A stretch of 64,000 nt of DNA from Photorhabdus asymbiotica (GCF_003634575.1 NZ_RBLJ01000002.1:620001-684000), one strand, 5' to 3'. Numbered from the stretch's first letter, positions 43,615 to 54,758 are shown. A program made the numbers and translations. The notes: generated by a model from the sequence alone, not told the origin.

Positions 43615-44702
43615 GATCGTAATTCCAAAAGTTTTTGAACACTGCCATTCGACAGATTTGGATTATTGGTAAATTCGCAAGATAGCGTTAACGCAGAACA
43701 TCCTTGAGCAAAGCGAACACTTTCAGCCAGCGTCATATCCTCCAACCAGCAGCTCACGAGCCCGGCCATCATAGCGTCGCCGGCACCTGTTACATTGACA
43801 ATCTTGATATTTATGGGATGTGACCAACCAGCCACACCATCCTTTTCGCTGAAGTAGGCCCCTTCCATTCCCATACTGAGTACTAGCTGCTGCACGCCCT
43901 GATCGTGAAACCACTGTGCTACACCAGGAACATCAGAAAGATGGGTTATTTTCATGCCACTAAGCACCTCAGCTTCCAAGCGATTAGGTTTTAAGGTATG
44001 GATATAGGAAAGCCAATTTTTAATTTTAGGTGCTTTAAATGCAGATACCGGATCGACAAATACAGGGACTGTTCCGGCATTGGTAAACAGCCAGGTCAAA
44101 GCCTCTTCGGACAAATTGCAATCAACCACCAATACACCAGCATGTTGAATAAGATCACAATTATCCACCAACAACGATGGCGTCAGTTTTTCCAGGATAT
44201 GCATGTCGTTAACGGCAACTAACATCTCACCACTGTCATCTAATAAAGAGATATAAGTTGAGGTATTCTCACCACAAAGCTTATAGCAATGATCGACGTT
44301 GACACCTGCACGTTTGGCCAAATCCAATAAAGTACTACCATAGAAATCATCACCAACAACAGAAATAAGATGACACTCTTTACCTAACAACGCGATATTT
44401 TGGGCAATATTTCTCCCCACACCACCAGGTGCACACTTTACTTTTCCTGGGTTAGAATCTTCATAAATTAATTTAGAAGATGCATAACCACAAACATCCA
44501 TATTAATAGAGCCAACCACCACTACATAATTATGATCAGATAAAATATAACCTTTGCCCTTTATATACCCTTTATTCATTAAATTCATAATGTGACCAGC
44601 AACACCAGAACGGCTTATTCCTAAAATATTGGCAATTTCCTGCTGTGGGATCAACGGATCTTGTCTCAGAAGATACAATATTTGTTTTTCCCGGTTCGTC
44701 AT
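43611..44702 (-). CDS. psuK: Pseudouridine kinase with N-terminal HTH (PsuK/YeiI-like)
   Basis: PfkB-family kinase that phosphorylates pseudouridine. 363 residues. The first 60 residues form a winged helix-turn-helix (QEIANILGISRSGVAGHIMNLM), an arrangement shared with E. coli YeiI, so it may also regulate its own operon. PfkB motifs are GGVGRNIAQNIALLGKE and the C-terminal VTGAGDAMMAGLVSCWLE (with the GAGD anion hole and catalytic Asp). First gene of psuK-psuG. Confidence 0.9.
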   Translation of the reverse strand: MTNREKQILYLLRQDPLIPQQEIANILGISRSGVAGHIMNLMNKGYIKGKGYILSDHNYVVVVGSINMDVCGYASSKLIYEDSNPGKVKCAPGGVGRNIAQNIALLGKECHLISVVGDDFYGSTLLDLAKRAGVNVDHCYKLCGENTSTYISLLDDSGEMLVAVNDMHILEKLTPSLLVDNCDLIQHAGVLVVDCNLSEEALTWLFTNAGTVPVFVDPVSAFKAPKIKNWLSYIHTLKPNRLEAEVLSGMKITHLSDVPGVAQWFHDQGVQQLVLSMGMEGAYFSEKDGVAGWSHPINIKIVNVTGAGDAMMAGLVSCWLEDMTLAESVRFAQGCSALTLSCEFTNNPNLSNGSVQKLLELRS

Positions 44703-45434
44703 TTGTAGGCACTTGTTTGTTTTTAAACATACGTTTGTTTTATGCGTGAAACACCAAACAGTAAAGAAAATTTTCTACTTTATAACGAAGTTGAGAGAGT
44801 GATCGTAAGAACGCTTTGCTGAGTTTCCAGTCCTATTTTATGTGATAACCATCAAGTTAAATTCCGCTGAAAAACATTTATTCCAGCACTTTGATAATGA
44901 GATTGTGTTTTATATTTAAAATAAATCTGATAAAACAAAGGAATAAGAAAAATCTTATCGAATACTAACAAGTGTTTGGCTATGCCTTGAAATAGTCAGA
45001 AGTATTTTTACCGTATGAAAAGTGTTTCATGAAAAAGAGATCTACCTCACAATAAACAGCAAGCGCCAGATCATGATCAAAGGGTAATATTTTTGGCAAA
45101 CTATTCAATTCACAAAAATTTGATTAGAGGAGTCTGTAGTTTATATCTGTATATTGATACGATGAGATGAATAAAACCATTATATACCTGTTATCTTTCA
45201 AGTTGCCTCTTTGTTGGCTGCACTCACTCACCCCGGTCACATAGTTATCTATGCTCCCGGGGATTCGTTCACTTGCCGCCGCGCTGCAACTCGAAATTTA
45301 TTGGGTATAAATTCAATTTATTAAATTAATATATTAGCGCACTATGAATAGCGCGCTTCAAAAAGATGTTTACTACTATTTTACGAATCTGCCCATCATT
45401 ATCATCAATAGCAAATTCATTACATTAAACTTTA
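44703..45434. other. Intergenic region between psuK and tyrB
   Basis: 732 bases. The psuK promoter should be in its first part: an AT-rich stretch with repeated gtttg/aaac halves at 44715-44755 could be an operator. It also contains ERIC copy 8. I see no gene. Confidence 0.55.
45183..45309 (+). repeat. ERIC element (127 bp), copy 8
   Basis: Full-length copy between psuK and tyrB, about 125 bases downstream of the tyrB stop. Confidence 0.93.
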
Positions 45435-46631
45435 TTACTGATTTACCGCTGCAAATGTTTCAGCAATACGCGCAACATTATGGTAATTAACGCCAGCCAT
45501 GCAGACTCGGCCACTACCGACTAGATAAACAGCAAACTCTTCACGCAAGCGATCCACCTGTTTCTGACTAAAACCGGTATAGCTGAACATACCGCGCTGT
45601 TTCAGCAAATATTCAAAGTTTTTCTCTGGTAATTCAGTTCTCAAGGTATCCACCAGCACTGTGCGCATTTCCAAAATACGCAAGCGCATACGCTCAACTT
45701 CTTCCAACCACTGCGCTTTCAACGCTGAATCAGTCAACACCTTAGCGACAACCAGTGCACCAAAATTCGGTGGGCTAGAGTAGACACGACGTACACCGGC
45801 TTTCAACTGCCCCAATACTCGCTCTTTAATCTGCTCATCATCGCAAATGACAGACAAGCCCCCCACGCGCTCACCATACATAGAAAATATCTTGGAGAAA
45901 GAATTACTCACCAGACAAGGCAATCCGGCTGTCGCCATTGCACGAATGGCATAAGCATCTTTTTCCATACCATCAGCAAGCCCTTGATAAGCAATATCAA
46001 GGAATGGCAGTAATTCTCTCTCCTTAACAATCTGAACAACCTGATCCCATTGATCATAGGTCAAGTCAGATCCTGTTGGATTATGGCAACAAGGGTGCAT
46101 CACAATAATGCTTTTTGCCGGTAATTTCCCGAATGTTTCCAGCATTTCACTGAATTTTACCCCTTTGGTCTGTGTATCAAAATAAGGGTAATAGTTCACC
46201 TTAATACCAGCACCAGCAAAAATAGCAGCATGGTTTTCCCAAGTTGGATCACTACACCACACTTCTGAATCAGGGAAATAACGACGCAAAAAATCAGCAC
46301 CAATTTTAAGGGCACCAGAACCGCCAAGTGTTTGAATTATTGCCACTTTTTTCTGTTTCAACACCGAATGCTCTTTACCAAATAACAGTTCCTGAACCGC
46401 AAGACGATATGATTCCAATCCTTCCATTGGCAGATAAAGAGAGGCTGTCTGTGATAACGCTCTAAGTTGTTCTTCTGCGGTAGCCACCGCCTGCAATTGC
46501 GGAGTCACACCCTGCTCATCGTAATAAAGCCCGATGCTCAGATTAATTTTTTCCGCACGAGGATCTTTTTTAAATTCTTCTGCCAGCGAAAGAATAGGAT
46601 CACCAGCATAAGCATCAACATTCTGGAACAT
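45435..46631 (-). CDS. tyrB: Aromatic-amino-acid aminotransferase TyrB
   Basis: PLP-dependent transaminase for tyrosine and phenylalanine (also leucine and aspartate). 398 residues (E. coli 397). The PLP lysine is in [16 protein letters not shown] and the substrate-binding [13 protein letters not shown] is present. AspC is the close paralogue; gene position next to alr and dnaB favours TyrB. ERIC copy 9 lies directly upstream, within the 5' leader or promoter. Confidence 0.92.
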   Translation of the reverse strand: MFQNVDAYAGDPILSLAEEFKKDPRAEKINLSIGLYYDEQGVTPQLQAVATAEEQLRALSQTASLYLPMEGLESYRLAVQELLFGKEHSVLKQKKVAIIQTLGGSGALKIGADFLRRYFPDSEVWCSDPTWENHAAIFAGAGIKVNYYPYFDTQTKGVKFSEMLETFGKLPAKSIIVMHPCCHNPTGSDLTYDQWDQVVQIVKERELLPFLDIAYQGLADGMEKDAYAIRAMATAGLPCLVSNSFSKIFSMYGERVGGLSVICDDEQIKERVLGQLKAGVRRVYSSPPNFGALVVAKVLTDSALKAQWLEEVERMRLRILEMRTVLVDTLRTELPEKNFEYLLKQRGMFSYTGFSQKQVDRLREEFAVYLVGSGRVCMAGVNYHNVARIAETFAAVNQ

Positions 46632-46671
46632 CAGGCTCTACTCCTTATCAGTGAGTTATTTAATAAACAAT

Positions 46672-46798
46672 TATACCCTTCATCTTTCAAGTTGCTGCTT
46701 TGTTGGCTGCTTTCACTTACCCCAGTCACATCGTTATCTATGCTCCTGGGGATTCGTTCACTTGCCGCCACGCTGCAACTTGAAATCTATTAGGTATA
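46672..46798 (+). repeat. ERIC element (127 bp), copy 9
   Basis: Full-length copy between tyrB and alr, 40 bases upstream of the tyrB start, filling most of the gap. Confidence 0.93.
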
Positions 46799-46808
46799 AC
46801 CTACAAAA

Positions 46809-47888
46809 TCATTCGTCCAAGTATTCCATTACCACTCTGGAAGTGAGTTTGGTCACCAACTCATAAGTGATGATACCGGTGCATTCAGCAATCCGTTCCA
46901 CTGGCAGCACATCTCCCCAGAGAACCGCTTCATCACCGACTTTATCTGCCGCATCTGGTCCCAAATCAACGGAGATCATATCCATCGAGACACGACCAGC
47001 AATCGGCACTTCACGGCCATTAATATATATTGGTGTTCCTGAAGGAGCACAGCGCGGATAACCATCACCATAGCCAATAGCCACAACCCCAAGACAGGTA
47101 TCACGTTCACTGATCCAAGTTCCACCATAGCCAACCGCCTCGCCAGCTTTATGCTTACGAACAGCAATTAAGCTCGACTTTAAGGTCATCGCCGGCATCA
47201 GGTTAAAATCCGCCGCCGTTTTATCGGATAATGGCGATACACCATACATCATCAGCCCAGGACGCACCCAATCTTGATGGACTTCCGGCCACAACAGGAT
47301 ACCTCCCGATGCATCAATAGATTTTTCTCCCGGTTTATCAGCACAGAAAGCCTGAAAACAGGCAATCTGCTGGCAAGTTGTGTCTAATGTTGGTTCATCA
47401 GCCCTGCCAAAATGGCTGACAATATTGACCGGCTGCTGTACATTTTTACAACGACTTAACCGTTGGTAAAATTCTTCGGCATCTTCCGGCCTTACACCTA
47501 AACGATGCATCCCGCTATCCAGTTTCATCCATACTTTTACCGGATGAGATAACTTAGCCTGCTCCAGTGCTTCCAACTGTTCAATGCTGTGAACTACAGT
47601 TTCAATATGGTTAGCAACCAGTACTGGCAGATCAGCTGCATCAAAGCATCCTTCCAATAACAGAATCGGTTTGACAATACCACCATGACGCAACGTCAAT
47701 GCTTCACCAATTCGCGCTACACCGAAACAATCGGCGTCATCCAGCGTATGTGCTGTTTCCAGTAAACCATGGCCATAAGCGTTTGCTTTCACAACTGCAA
47801 TCAGATTGCTTTTAGGGGCGATCTCCCTTACCCGTTGCAGGTTATGTCGCAGAGCGCGGCGGTCAATAACTGCGGTTGCCGCTTTCAT
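46809..47888 (-). CDS. alr: Alanine racemase Alr
   Basis: PLP-dependent racemase giving D-alanine for peptidoglycan. 359 residues, same as E. coli Alr. The PLP lysine motif [15 protein letters not shown] is near the N terminus, and the second catalytic residue (Tyr) is in the AVGYGGTWI region. It sits downstream of dnaB (38 bases), the arrangement of E. coli dnaB-alr-tyrB. Confidence 0.96.
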   Translation of the reverse strand: MKAATAVIDRRALRHNLQRVREIAPKSNLIAVVKANAYGHGLLETAHTLDDADCFGVARIGEALTLRHGGIVKPILLLEGCFDAADLPVLVANHIETVVHSIEQLEALEQAKLSHPVKVWMKLDSGMHRLGVRPEDAEEFYQRLSRCKNVQQPVNIVSHFGRADEPTLDTTCQQIACFQAFCADKPGEKSIDASGGILLWPEVHQDWVRPGLMMYGVSPLSDKTAADFNLMPAMTLKSSLIAVRKHKAGEAVGYGGTWISERDTCLGVVAIGYGDGYPRCAPSGTPIYINGREVPIAGRVSMDMISVDLGPDAADKVGDEAVLWGDVLPVERIAECTGIITYELVTKLTSRVVMEYLDE

Positions 47889-47926
47889 TTTATTCCTTAA
47901 TCTATTAATTCTTTGGTGGTTAATAC

Positions 47927-49336
47927 TTATTCGTCGTCATAACTTGGTCCGGCATAGTTATCAAACCGCGACCATTGACCATTAAACGTCAGGCGAACTG
48001 TACCAATTGGACCGTTACGCTGCTTACCAAGAATGATTTCAGCTACACCTTTCATGTCGCTGCTCTCATGGTAAACCTCGTCACGATAGATGAACATAAT
48101 TAGGTCGGCATCCTGTTCAATAGAGCCGGATTCACGTAAATCAGAGTTAACAGGGCGCTTATCTGCCCGCTGTTCAAGGCTACGATTGAGCTGAGAAAGT
48201 GCAACCACCGGCACCTGGAGCTCTTTAGCCAACGCCTTCAATGAACGGGAAATCTCTGCAATTTCCAAAGTACGGTTATCAGATAAAGACGGCACCCGCA
48301 TTAATTGCAGGTAGTCGATCATGATGAGACTCAATCCACCATTTTCACGAAAAACACGCCGGGCGCGGGAACGGACTTCGGTAGGTGTCAGGCCAGACGA
48401 ATCATCAATATACATATTGCGTTTTTCCAGCAATATCCCCATCGTACTGGAAATCCGCGCCCAATCCTCATCATCAAGCTGGCCGGTGCGGATACGAGTT
48501 TGATCCACTCGTGAAAGGGATGCCAACATACGCATCATGATCTGGTTGCCGGGCATCTCAAGGCTGAAGATCAAAACTGGCTTATCTTGCATCATGGCTG
48601 CGTTTTCACACAGGTTCATAGCGAAAGTGGTTTTACCCATAGAAGGACGAGCAGCCACGATAATCAGATCGGACTTCTGCAATCCCGCGGTTTTCTTATC
48701 CAAATCCTGATAGCCGGTAGAAACACCGGTTACGCCATCATGAGGACGCTGGTAGAGTTGCTCAATACGTTCCACCGTTTCCTCAAGAATACGTTCTATT
48801 CCTTTTGGTCCTTCATCTTTGCTGGCACGATTTTCCGCAATCTGGAATACCTTCGATTCAGCCAGATCCAATAACTCCTCGCTGCTCCTTCCCTGTGGAT
48901 CATAACCTGCATCGGCAATTTCATTTGCAACGGCAATCATATCGCGGACAACAGCACGTTCACGGACAATATCTGCATAAGCATTAATGTTAGCCGCACT
49001 TGGCGTATTTTTTGATAACTCGGCCAGATAAGCAAAACCACCTACATTGCCCAAATCACCACTTTGTTCAAGAGATTCAGATAACGTAATCAGATCGATT
49101 GGGTTACCCATCTCCAGCAATCGCTGCATTTCAGAAAAAATGCGCCGGTGTGGACGACTGAAAAAATCATTGCTAGTAACACGTTCGGATACATTATCCC
49201 AGCGTTCATTATCTAGCATTAAACCGCCTAGCACGGACTGCTCTGCTTCCAAAGAGTGTGGCGGAAGCTTCAGTCCTTCCATTTGGCGATCTTTTGGTTC
49301 GACCGCTTTGTTGTGAGTTGATTTTTTTCCCGCCAT
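47927..49336 (-). CDS. dnaB: Replicative DNA helicase DnaB
   Basis: Hexameric 5'-3' helicase of the replication fork. 469 residues (E. coli 471). The N-terminal domain [24 protein letters not shown] binds DnaG; the RecA-like domain has Walker [16 protein letters not shown], Walker [14 protein letters not shown] and the arginine/glutamine fingers in the C terminus. No intein or insertion. First gene of dnaB-alr. Confidence 0.98.
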   Translation of the reverse strand: MAGKKSTHNKAVEPKDRQMEGLKLPPHSLEAEQSVLGGLMLDNERWDNVSERVTSNDFFSRPHRRIFSEMQRLLEMGNPIDLITLSESLEQSGDLGNVGGFAYLAELSKNTPSAANINAYADIVRERAVVRDMIAVANEIADAGYDPQGRSSEELLDLAESKVFQIAENRASKDEGPKGIERILEETVERIEQLYQRPHDGVTGVSTGYQDLDKKTAGLQKSDLIIVAARPSMGKTTFAMNLCENAAMMQDKPVLIFSLEMPGNQIMMRMLASLSRVDQTRIRTGQLDDEDWARISSTMGILLEKRNMYIDDSSGLTPTEVRSRARRVFRENGGLSLIMIDYLQLMRVPSLSDNRTLEIAEISRSLKALAKELQVPVVALSQLNRSLEQRADKRPVNSDLRESGSIEQDADLIMFIYRDEVYHESSDMKGVAEIILGKQRNGPIGTVRLTFNGQWSRFDNYAGPSYDDE

Positions 49337-49508
49337 GAATCCCGCAATAATCTACTGATAAATCTGCAACAGCACATGAGTATACGCTATGAAGTGCCTT
49401 GAGTAATTACATATAGTTTGTAATTATTTCTGACACATTCGAAAGCCCATTTACAATGAATTGAACTACTACGTGCACACATTCCCCTTACATTGATGAG
49501 GTTGAGTC

Positions 49509-50492
49509 ATGGCAAAACATATCGAATTTTCCGCAACTGGTGGCCCTGAAATCCTAAGATATAGTGAATTCACACCTGTAGATCCTGCTAATAATGAAGT
49601 ACAAGTAGAAAATAGGGCTATTGGAATCAACTATATCGATACCTATATTCGTAATGGACTCTATCCACCTGCGCAATTACCAAGCGGTTTAGGTACTGAA
49701 GCCGCAGGCGTAGTTACCAAAGTCGGCTCTACTGTCACTTCCATAAAAGTTGGTGACCGTGTAGCTTATGCACAATCAACTTTAGGTGCTTACAGTGAAG
49801 TGCATAATGTCGCGGAAAATCAAGTCGTTGTTCTGCCTGATACCATCTCCTTCGAGCAGGCTGCTGCTTCTTTTCTAAAAGGATTAACGGTTTATTATCT
49901 TCTACGCCGTACCTACAAAATTCAGCCAGGAGAAATCTTTTTGTTTCATGCCGCTGCTGGTGGCGTTGGGCTCATTGCCTGCCAATGGGCAAAAACTTTA
50001 GGTGCAAAACTTATTGGAACAGTTGGCTCTGATGAGAAAGCCCAACTCGCTAAAAATGCCGGGGCGTGGCAGGTAATTAACTATAACCGTGAAAATATTG
50101 TCGAACGAGTTCATGAAATTACCCATGGTGAGAAAGTCGGTGTAGTTTATGATTCGGTGGGTAAATCTACCTGGTTGGATTCACTGGATTGCTTGAAACG
50201 TCACGGATTGATGGTCAGCTTTGGTAATGCATCCGGGCCTGTTACTGGTGTCGATTTAGGAATTTTAAATCAAAAAGGTTCATTGTTTGTTACCCGCCCT
50301 TCTATCGCTGGCTATATTTCAACACGCGAAGAATTGGATGAGGCGAGTAAAGCACTGTTCGCTCTGATTGCCAGCGGCAAAATTAACGTGGATGTACCAG
50401 AAAATCAGAAATTCCCGCTAAGTGAAGCAACAAAAGCACATCAGATTCTAGAAAGCCGGGCAACGCAAGGGTCTTGTTTACTGATCCCTTAA
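49509..50492 (+). CDS. qor: NADPH:quinone reductase Qor
   Basis: Zinc-free member of the MDR superfamily, reducing quinones with NADPH. 327 residues, same as E. coli Qor. The NADPH-binding HAAAGGVGLIACQWAKTLGA is clear, and the N-terminal GINYIDTYIRNGLY segment is typical. Divergent from dnaB (172-base gap), the enterobacterial arrangement. Confidence 0.95.
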   Translation: MAKHIEFSATGGPEILRYSEFTPVDPANNEVQVENRAIGINYIDTYIRNGLYPPAQLPSGLGTEAAGVVTKVGSTVTSIKVGDRVAYAQSTLGAYSEVHNVAENQVVVLPDTISFEQAAASFLKGLTVYYLLRRTYKIQPGEIFLFHAAAGGVGLIACQWAKTLGAKLIGTVGSDEKAQLAKNAGAWQVINYNRENIVERVHEITHGEKVGVVYDSVGKSTWLDSLDCLKRHGLMVSFGNASGPVTGVDLGILNQKGSLFVTRPSIAGYISTREELDEASKALFALIASGKINVDVPENQKFPLSEATKAHQILESRATQGSCLLIP

Positions 50493-50533
50493 CGGTAAAA
50501 TGAGCGGGTTATTAACTAAGCCAGCAAGTCTAA

Positions 50534-50658
50534 TATACTCGTTATCTTTCAAGTTGCCTTTTGTAACTGCACTCACTCACCCCGGTCACATAGTTATCTA
50601 TTTTCCCGGGGATTCGCTCCCTTGCCGTTGCGCTGCAACTCGAAATCTATTGGGTATA
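50534..50658 (+). repeat. ERIC element (125 bp), copy 10
   Basis: Near-full copy with small internal deletions, just downstream of the qor stop. The 20-base stretch taacggtaaaatgagcgg before it recurs (one mismatch region) at 50780-50798. Confidence 0.9.
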
Positions 50659-50793
50659 TGGATATCTATTTTTGTCCGATAATGAAAAACTAACTCGAAA
50701 AAACAGATTAAAGCACAGTAAAAAATCACGCAATACCCATAAATATTTTAGTGCTCAATTCTCATATATGACTGTACCTTTAACAGTAAAATG

Positions 50794-50812
50794 AGCGGAT
50801 ATTACATCCGCT
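50794..50812 (-). terminator. Terminator hairpin overlapping the dusA stop
   Basis: AGCGGAT/ATCCGCT stem with a 5-base loop. On the minus strand it covers the last dusA codons and is followed by a T run, so translation and termination overlap. Confidence 0.75.
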
Positions 50813-51827
50813 CTGTTACCATAGCCAACGCCTGTTCTACAACGGAAATATCGGCACCCGGTTTGTGAGCATTCTCACTCAGATGACGGCGCCATTGACG
50901 CGCTCCCGGAATCCCCTGAAAGATACCTAAAATATGGCGAGTAATATGCCCCAAATATGTCCCCTGTGAAAGCGCTTGCTCTATATAAGGATAAAGCGCT
51001 CTAATTACCGCAACGGTATCAACTACCGGAATTACAGCATCAAATAATTCATGATCAACTTGGGCCAAAATAGCCGGATTCTGGTATGCCTCACGTCCAA
51101 TCATAACCCCATCCACATATTGCAGATGCTGTTTCGCTTCTTCCAGCGATTTAATACCACCGTTAATAGCAATCGTTAATTGCGGAAAATCTTTTTTCAG
51201 TTGATAAACCCGTGGGTAATCCAGCGGCGGGATCTCGCGGTTTTCTTTTGGACTCAGACCAGAAAGCCAGGCTTTGCGGGCATGAATGGTAAATATATTG
51301 CAACCACTGTGTTGTACAACAGTATCAATAAAATCGCACAGGAATTCATAACTGTCCTGTTCATCAATACCGATACGGGTTTTAACAGTTACCGGCACAT
51401 TGACCACATCTTGCATTGCCTTGACGCAATCAGCGACCAATTTAGCTTCTCCCATCAAACAAGCACCAAAACGACCATTTTGTACCCGGTCTGAAGGACA
51501 ACCCACATTCAGGTTAATTTCATCATAACCACGTTCCTGAGCAATTTTAGCGCAATGCGCTAATGCCTGCGGATCACTGCCACCCAATTGCAATGCTAGA
51601 GGATGTTCTTCTTCGTTATATGCCAGATAGTTACCTTTACCATGAATAATCGCGCCAGTTGTTACCATTTCGGTATATAGCAGAGTTTGTTTACTTAACA
51701 AACGATGGAAATAACGGCAATGACGGTCCGTCCAGTCGAGCATCGGGGCAACAGAGAAGCGACCTGGCCATAACTTATTGGAAATATTGGTTTCTTTGTT
51801 ATTTGCAATTTCTTTATTTTCGTACAT
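50802..51827 (-). CDS. dusA: tRNA-dihydrouridine(20/20a) synthase DusA
   Basis: FMN-dependent reduction of uridine 20/20a in the D-loop of tRNAs. 341 residues from the ATG at 51827 (E. coli 330-345). The frame is open 24 codons further upstream but those are unlike the family; GAGAGAG is placed somewhat far from the chosen ATG. Motifs: [32 protein letters not shown]-type active site ([15 protein letters not shown] with the catalytic Cys), and [13 protein letters not shown]. Confidence 0.94.
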   Translation of the reverse strand: MYENKEIANNKETNISNKLWPGRFSVAPMLDWTDRHCRYFHRLLSKQTLLYTEMVTTGAIIHGKGNYLAYNEEEHPLALQLGGSDPQALAHCAKIAQERGYDEINLNVGCPSDRVQNGRFGACLMGEAKLVADCVKAMQDVVNVPVTVKTRIGIDEQDSYEFLCDFIDTVVQHSGCNIFTIHARKAWLSGLSPKENREIPPLDYPRVYQLKKDFPQLTIAINGGIKSLEEAKQHLQYVDGVMIGREAYQNPAILAQVDHELFDAVIPVVDTVAVIRALYPYIEQALSQGTYLGHITRHILGIFQGIPGARQWRRHLSENAHKPGADISVVEQALAMVTERM

Positions 51828-52230
51828 TTTTACTAATTTTACTCTCTCAATCTCCCAAATATCACAGGGAATCAAACACGGAAATAGTGGTAATATCACT
51901 TATTATACCCTATGGATTTCAAGATGCATCGCAACGGCAAGGGAGCGAATCCCCGGGAGCATAGATAACTCTGTGACCGAAGTGAGTGCAGCTAACAAAG
52001 AGGCAACTTGAAAGATGACGGGTATATAACATAGGTGCTGATGATATTAGCAAACATCACTACACTAACACTGGCAAAGTTGAATTTTTGCTATGTAAAA
52101 TAATAAAATATCATTTCAGATGTTTATCATCATATAATTAAATTAACATCATAAAAAAATCTTAATTATACATGTAAATATAATTAAATATTTACATGTA
52201 TATTTCTCAATTAATCAAATATATTCATAC
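51828..52230. other. Intergenic region between dusA and the VOC-family gene
   Basis: 403 bases holding ERIC copy 11, then a very AT-rich stretch from 52060. No gene seen. Confidence 0.6.
51904..52026 (-). repeat. ERIC element (123 bp), copy 11
   Basis: Near-full copy with small internal deletions upstream of dusA, reverse orientation. Confidence 0.9.
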
Positions 52231-52809
52231 TCAATTAGAGCCGATATCGTCATGCCCTTCTTCAAACTCCCATTGAATATTATATTTGTCTATAAAATAA
52301 AAATACCTGATCTTTCCTATAATCTTACAAGTTTCTTGTTTTAGATCAGTATTTTTTTCATCTTCCTCATTAAAGAACATGAACTCATCGCTCGTGATCT
52401 CATCTATCTTATATGCTTTATATAATGGTGATGGGTTTATCAATCTGACATCAGGAAAATTTTTTACGTGTTCAAAAACACTATCTATATTTTGTACTCT
52501 AAAACAAATATGCCCAACACCACCAATATCATTAGCCTCTTTTAACTCAACCCTTTTTATTCCAGTTGGATTGTGATATTCCATCAATTCAATAAAAACC
52601 CCGGTCCCAGGAATTTCCAGGAATGCTATTGATACATCTACCTGATCAGCGTTATCAATGAAGCCAGCCGCTTTTGAAAAACCACTATTTTTAAAATGAG
52701 GAAATAATTGCTTTGGTATAGCACCAAATAAATTCTTATATAAATCAATCGCTTCCTGAATATCATCTACGACGATATTAATATGACCTAATCCTTTGAA
52801 GTTTATCAT
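52231..52809 (-). CDS. VOC-superfamily (glyoxalase-fold) protein
   Basis: 192 residues. N-terminal GLGHINIVVDDIQEAIDLYKNLFG is a typical beta-alpha-beta-beta-beta VOC module; the second module begins near GGVGHICFRVQNIDSVFEHV. Metal ligands are plausible at His8, Glu (FIELMEYH) and His of GHICF. Enzymes of this fold include glyoxalases, epimerases and extradiol dioxygenases, so the reaction cannot be named. Last gene of a four-gene AT-rich unit with a transporter-like and a regulatory gene. Confidence 0.85.
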   Translation of the reverse strand: MINFKGLGHINIVVDDIQEAIDLYKNLFGAIPKQLFPHFKNSGFSKAAGFIDNADQVDVSIAFLEIPGTGVFIELMEYHNPTGIKRVELKEANDIGGVGHICFRVQNIDSVFEHVKNFPDVRLINPSPLYKAYKIDEITSDEFMFFNEEDEKNTDLKQETCKIIGKIRYFYFIDKYNIQWEFEEGHDDIGSN

Positions 52810-52828
52810 TATTTTTTTCTCCGCTAGT

Positions 52829-53470
52829 TTATATCAACTTTCTGTTTATATAACGTACAATTTGGTTTGAAATAAGAGAATAAAAAATTATTAAAACAGA
52901 GTTAGTAACCATATTGGTTAAAGTAAGACTATATATTATATCAGAATACATTTCATTAAAAGCTAAATAATCAGTTATAGTTGTATATACCACAACAACT
53001 ACTGCAAATGAGAGTATTGATGATGTTATAAAAGACAATTTTTTATTTCTGTAGAAATAGGAGAATATTATAGAATTTAAAACAAATGCCACGAATGAAC
53101 CAAATATATTAGCAACAAATAAATTAGAAATTGGATTAAAAGTATTATAATAATCCATACTCTCCTTAAAAACATCAGGATAAGGCATGGAAATCACAAT
53201 ATTTGTGATCAAAATCATAATTAAATTAGTGATTGCCTCTAATGCTATAATGAGCAGGACCGTTTTTCTTGCATTAAAGCTGGAAAAAATATCTACGATG
53301 GAAAAACATAACATGTAAGTAACCGTGGAAGGGATTATTACATAATCACCAAAACTCACTAACCTGTAAGCGATCAAATGTGAAGTAATTGACAAACAAA
53401 TAAATAATGAAGCAAAAAGAATATTATAAAACTCAGATCTATTTCTGGTTTCCAATCGATTATAAGCCAT
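52829..53470 (-). CDS. VUT-family (YhhQ/queuosine-precursor-transporter-like) membrane protein
   Basis: 213 residues with about six hydrophobic segments. The pattern SHLIAYRLVSFGDYVIIPSTVTYMLCFSIVDIFS resembles the vitamin-uptake (VUT/YhhQ) family, members of which take up queuosine precursors. A small-molecule uptake role is inferred. It overlaps the preceding gene by eleven bases and is 19 bases from the VOC gene, so co-translation is likely. Confidence 0.75.
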   Translation of the reverse strand: MAYNRLETRNRSEFYNILFASLFICLSITSHLIAYRLVSFGDYVIIPSTVTYMLCFSIVDIFSSFNARKTVLLIIALEAITNLIMILITNIVISMPYPDVFKESMDYYNTFNPISNLFVANIFGSFVAFVLNSIIFSYFYRNKKLSFITSSILSFAVVVVVYTTITDYLAFNEMYSDIIYSLTLTNMVTNSVLIIFYSLISNQIVRYINRKLI

Positions 53471-53792
53471 CTTTCTTTATTTCCATTTTAATATTATCCA
53501 AAAACTCTTTCTCTGTACAATTTCCATCATTGAACCATTTTAAGAAAATATCATAATAAGTAATATATTTTACTAGCAATAACTTGTCACTAGTTGCCAA
53601 ATTATTATAATAGCTATCTACAAAGCTTCTTAATTCCATTGACGAATTTATATCATGCTTGTTAATATGGTAAGAAACAAAGAAGTTTCCTGAAAATAAC
53701 TTTAAACTGTCAATCTTTACGTGCAAATTTTCTTCTCTCAATAAATCTTTCAAATAATAAAAATAATCAATTGCTCTGCGAAAAATCGACAT
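53460..53792 (-). CDS. Conserved-looking protein of unknown function
   Basis: 110 residues from ATG 53792 (MSIFRRAIDYFYYLKDLLRE), preceded by GGAG. Rich in Tyr, Phe, Lys and Asn, mostly helical by pattern, no signal peptide or cysteine. It overlaps the 3' end of the XRE regulator gene by 26 bases and the VUT gene by 11. Function unknown; the tight packing suggests it acts with its neighbours. No family recognised. Confidence 0.65.
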   Translation of the reverse strand: MSIFRRAIDYFYYLKDLLREENLHVKIDSLKLFSGNFFVSYHINKHDINSSMELRSFVDSYYNNLATSDKLLLVKYITYYDIFLKWFNDGNCTEKEFLDNIKMEIKKDGL

Positions 53793-54303
53793 TATAAATC
53801 CTCCATTCACAAATAGTATAGACATTTCTTTGATCATATAAATCTTTACTTTCCACAACCTTACAATAATCTTCTGTTATATATAGATATTCATTAAAAA
53901 ATACAGATTCAATCTCGAATTCTTTTGAACAACAAACAGCTATCTTGTTCTTCTCAGTTTGTTTCGCAAAAGGTCTATTACCCAGGAATCGAGTTGTGAG
54001 CAAATATTGAGTATCTTCGCCTAATTCTTGTCCTCTGATGTATAATCCGAGAGAAAAATAGTTATCGATCAAAGGAACTCTATATATTTCAGGATTCCGA
54101 AAATTTCCCTTGCCACTAATCAACCATTCTGGATTTAAATTTAATCCTTCCGCGATCCTATTCGAGAGCTTTGATTCATCAAGATTATTTCTAATAATGT
54201 AGTTTAATGATTGTTGGGCCAATCGGCAACGCTTTGCGGCTTCCGCCTGAGAAATATCCAGCTTATATAGGACAAATTTCAATCTATCTGCAAGATTTTT
54301 CAT
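53767..54303 (-). CDS. XRE-family transcriptional regulator (CI-like N-terminal domain)
   Basis: 178 residues. Residues about 5-64 form a helix-turn-helix of the lambda-repressor type: ISQAEAAKRCRLAQQSLNYI with GLNLNPEWLISGKG at the end, the usual link to the C-terminal part. The C-terminal half does not show the S24 Ser/Lys self-cleavage pattern, so this is likely a sensor domain of another type. First gene of the XRE-unknown-VUT-VOC unit, so it probably controls its own operon. Confidence 0.8.
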   Translation of the reverse strand: MKNLADRLKFVLYKLDISQAEAAKRCRLAQQSLNYIIRNNLDESKLSNRIAEGLNLNPEWLISGKGNFRNPEIYRVPLIDNYFSLGLYIRGQELGEDTQYLLTTRFLGNRPFAKQTEKNKIAVCCSKEFEIESVFFNEYLYITEDYCKVVESKDLYDQRNVYTICEWRIYNVDFSQSN

Positions 54304-54758
54304 ATATTAACATTAACTTATTGATTTTTAATATTTTTATAGATTTATTCTTGATAAATCCTTTCCCTGTATATGGTCATATTTACAGCTAGTATTATGT
54401 AATGCCTTAATAGTTGCAGATTATAACTAACATTATGAAAAATTTATCTATTTTTTAGCAATTTATACGTTAATTTCTTCATGCAAATTACAAATTTGTT
54501 ATTAAAATACAAAATACTTGTTGAAAATTCATGTGTGAGTAGTTACATTAAACTTATTAAGACCTTATAGACTTTGATTAAGTATATTTATCGGTTCCTT
54601 TTCGTATCATATTTATTTGAAATAGCTATATATTTTTAAACTCAAGGTTTATTACAGCTAAAAAAGAATCACCTTAGTTATACACAGATACCCAGTCTTA
54701 CTGGCTATGGAAGTGAATTCACTGTACAAACACTTATATATAATTTTGGAGAATTATT
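54304..54758. other. Very AT-rich region between two divergent regulators
   Basis: 455 bases, presumably carrying the promoters of the minus-strand XRE operon and the plus-strand Ner/Nlp-like gene. No distinct operator could be assigned. Confidence 0.55.
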
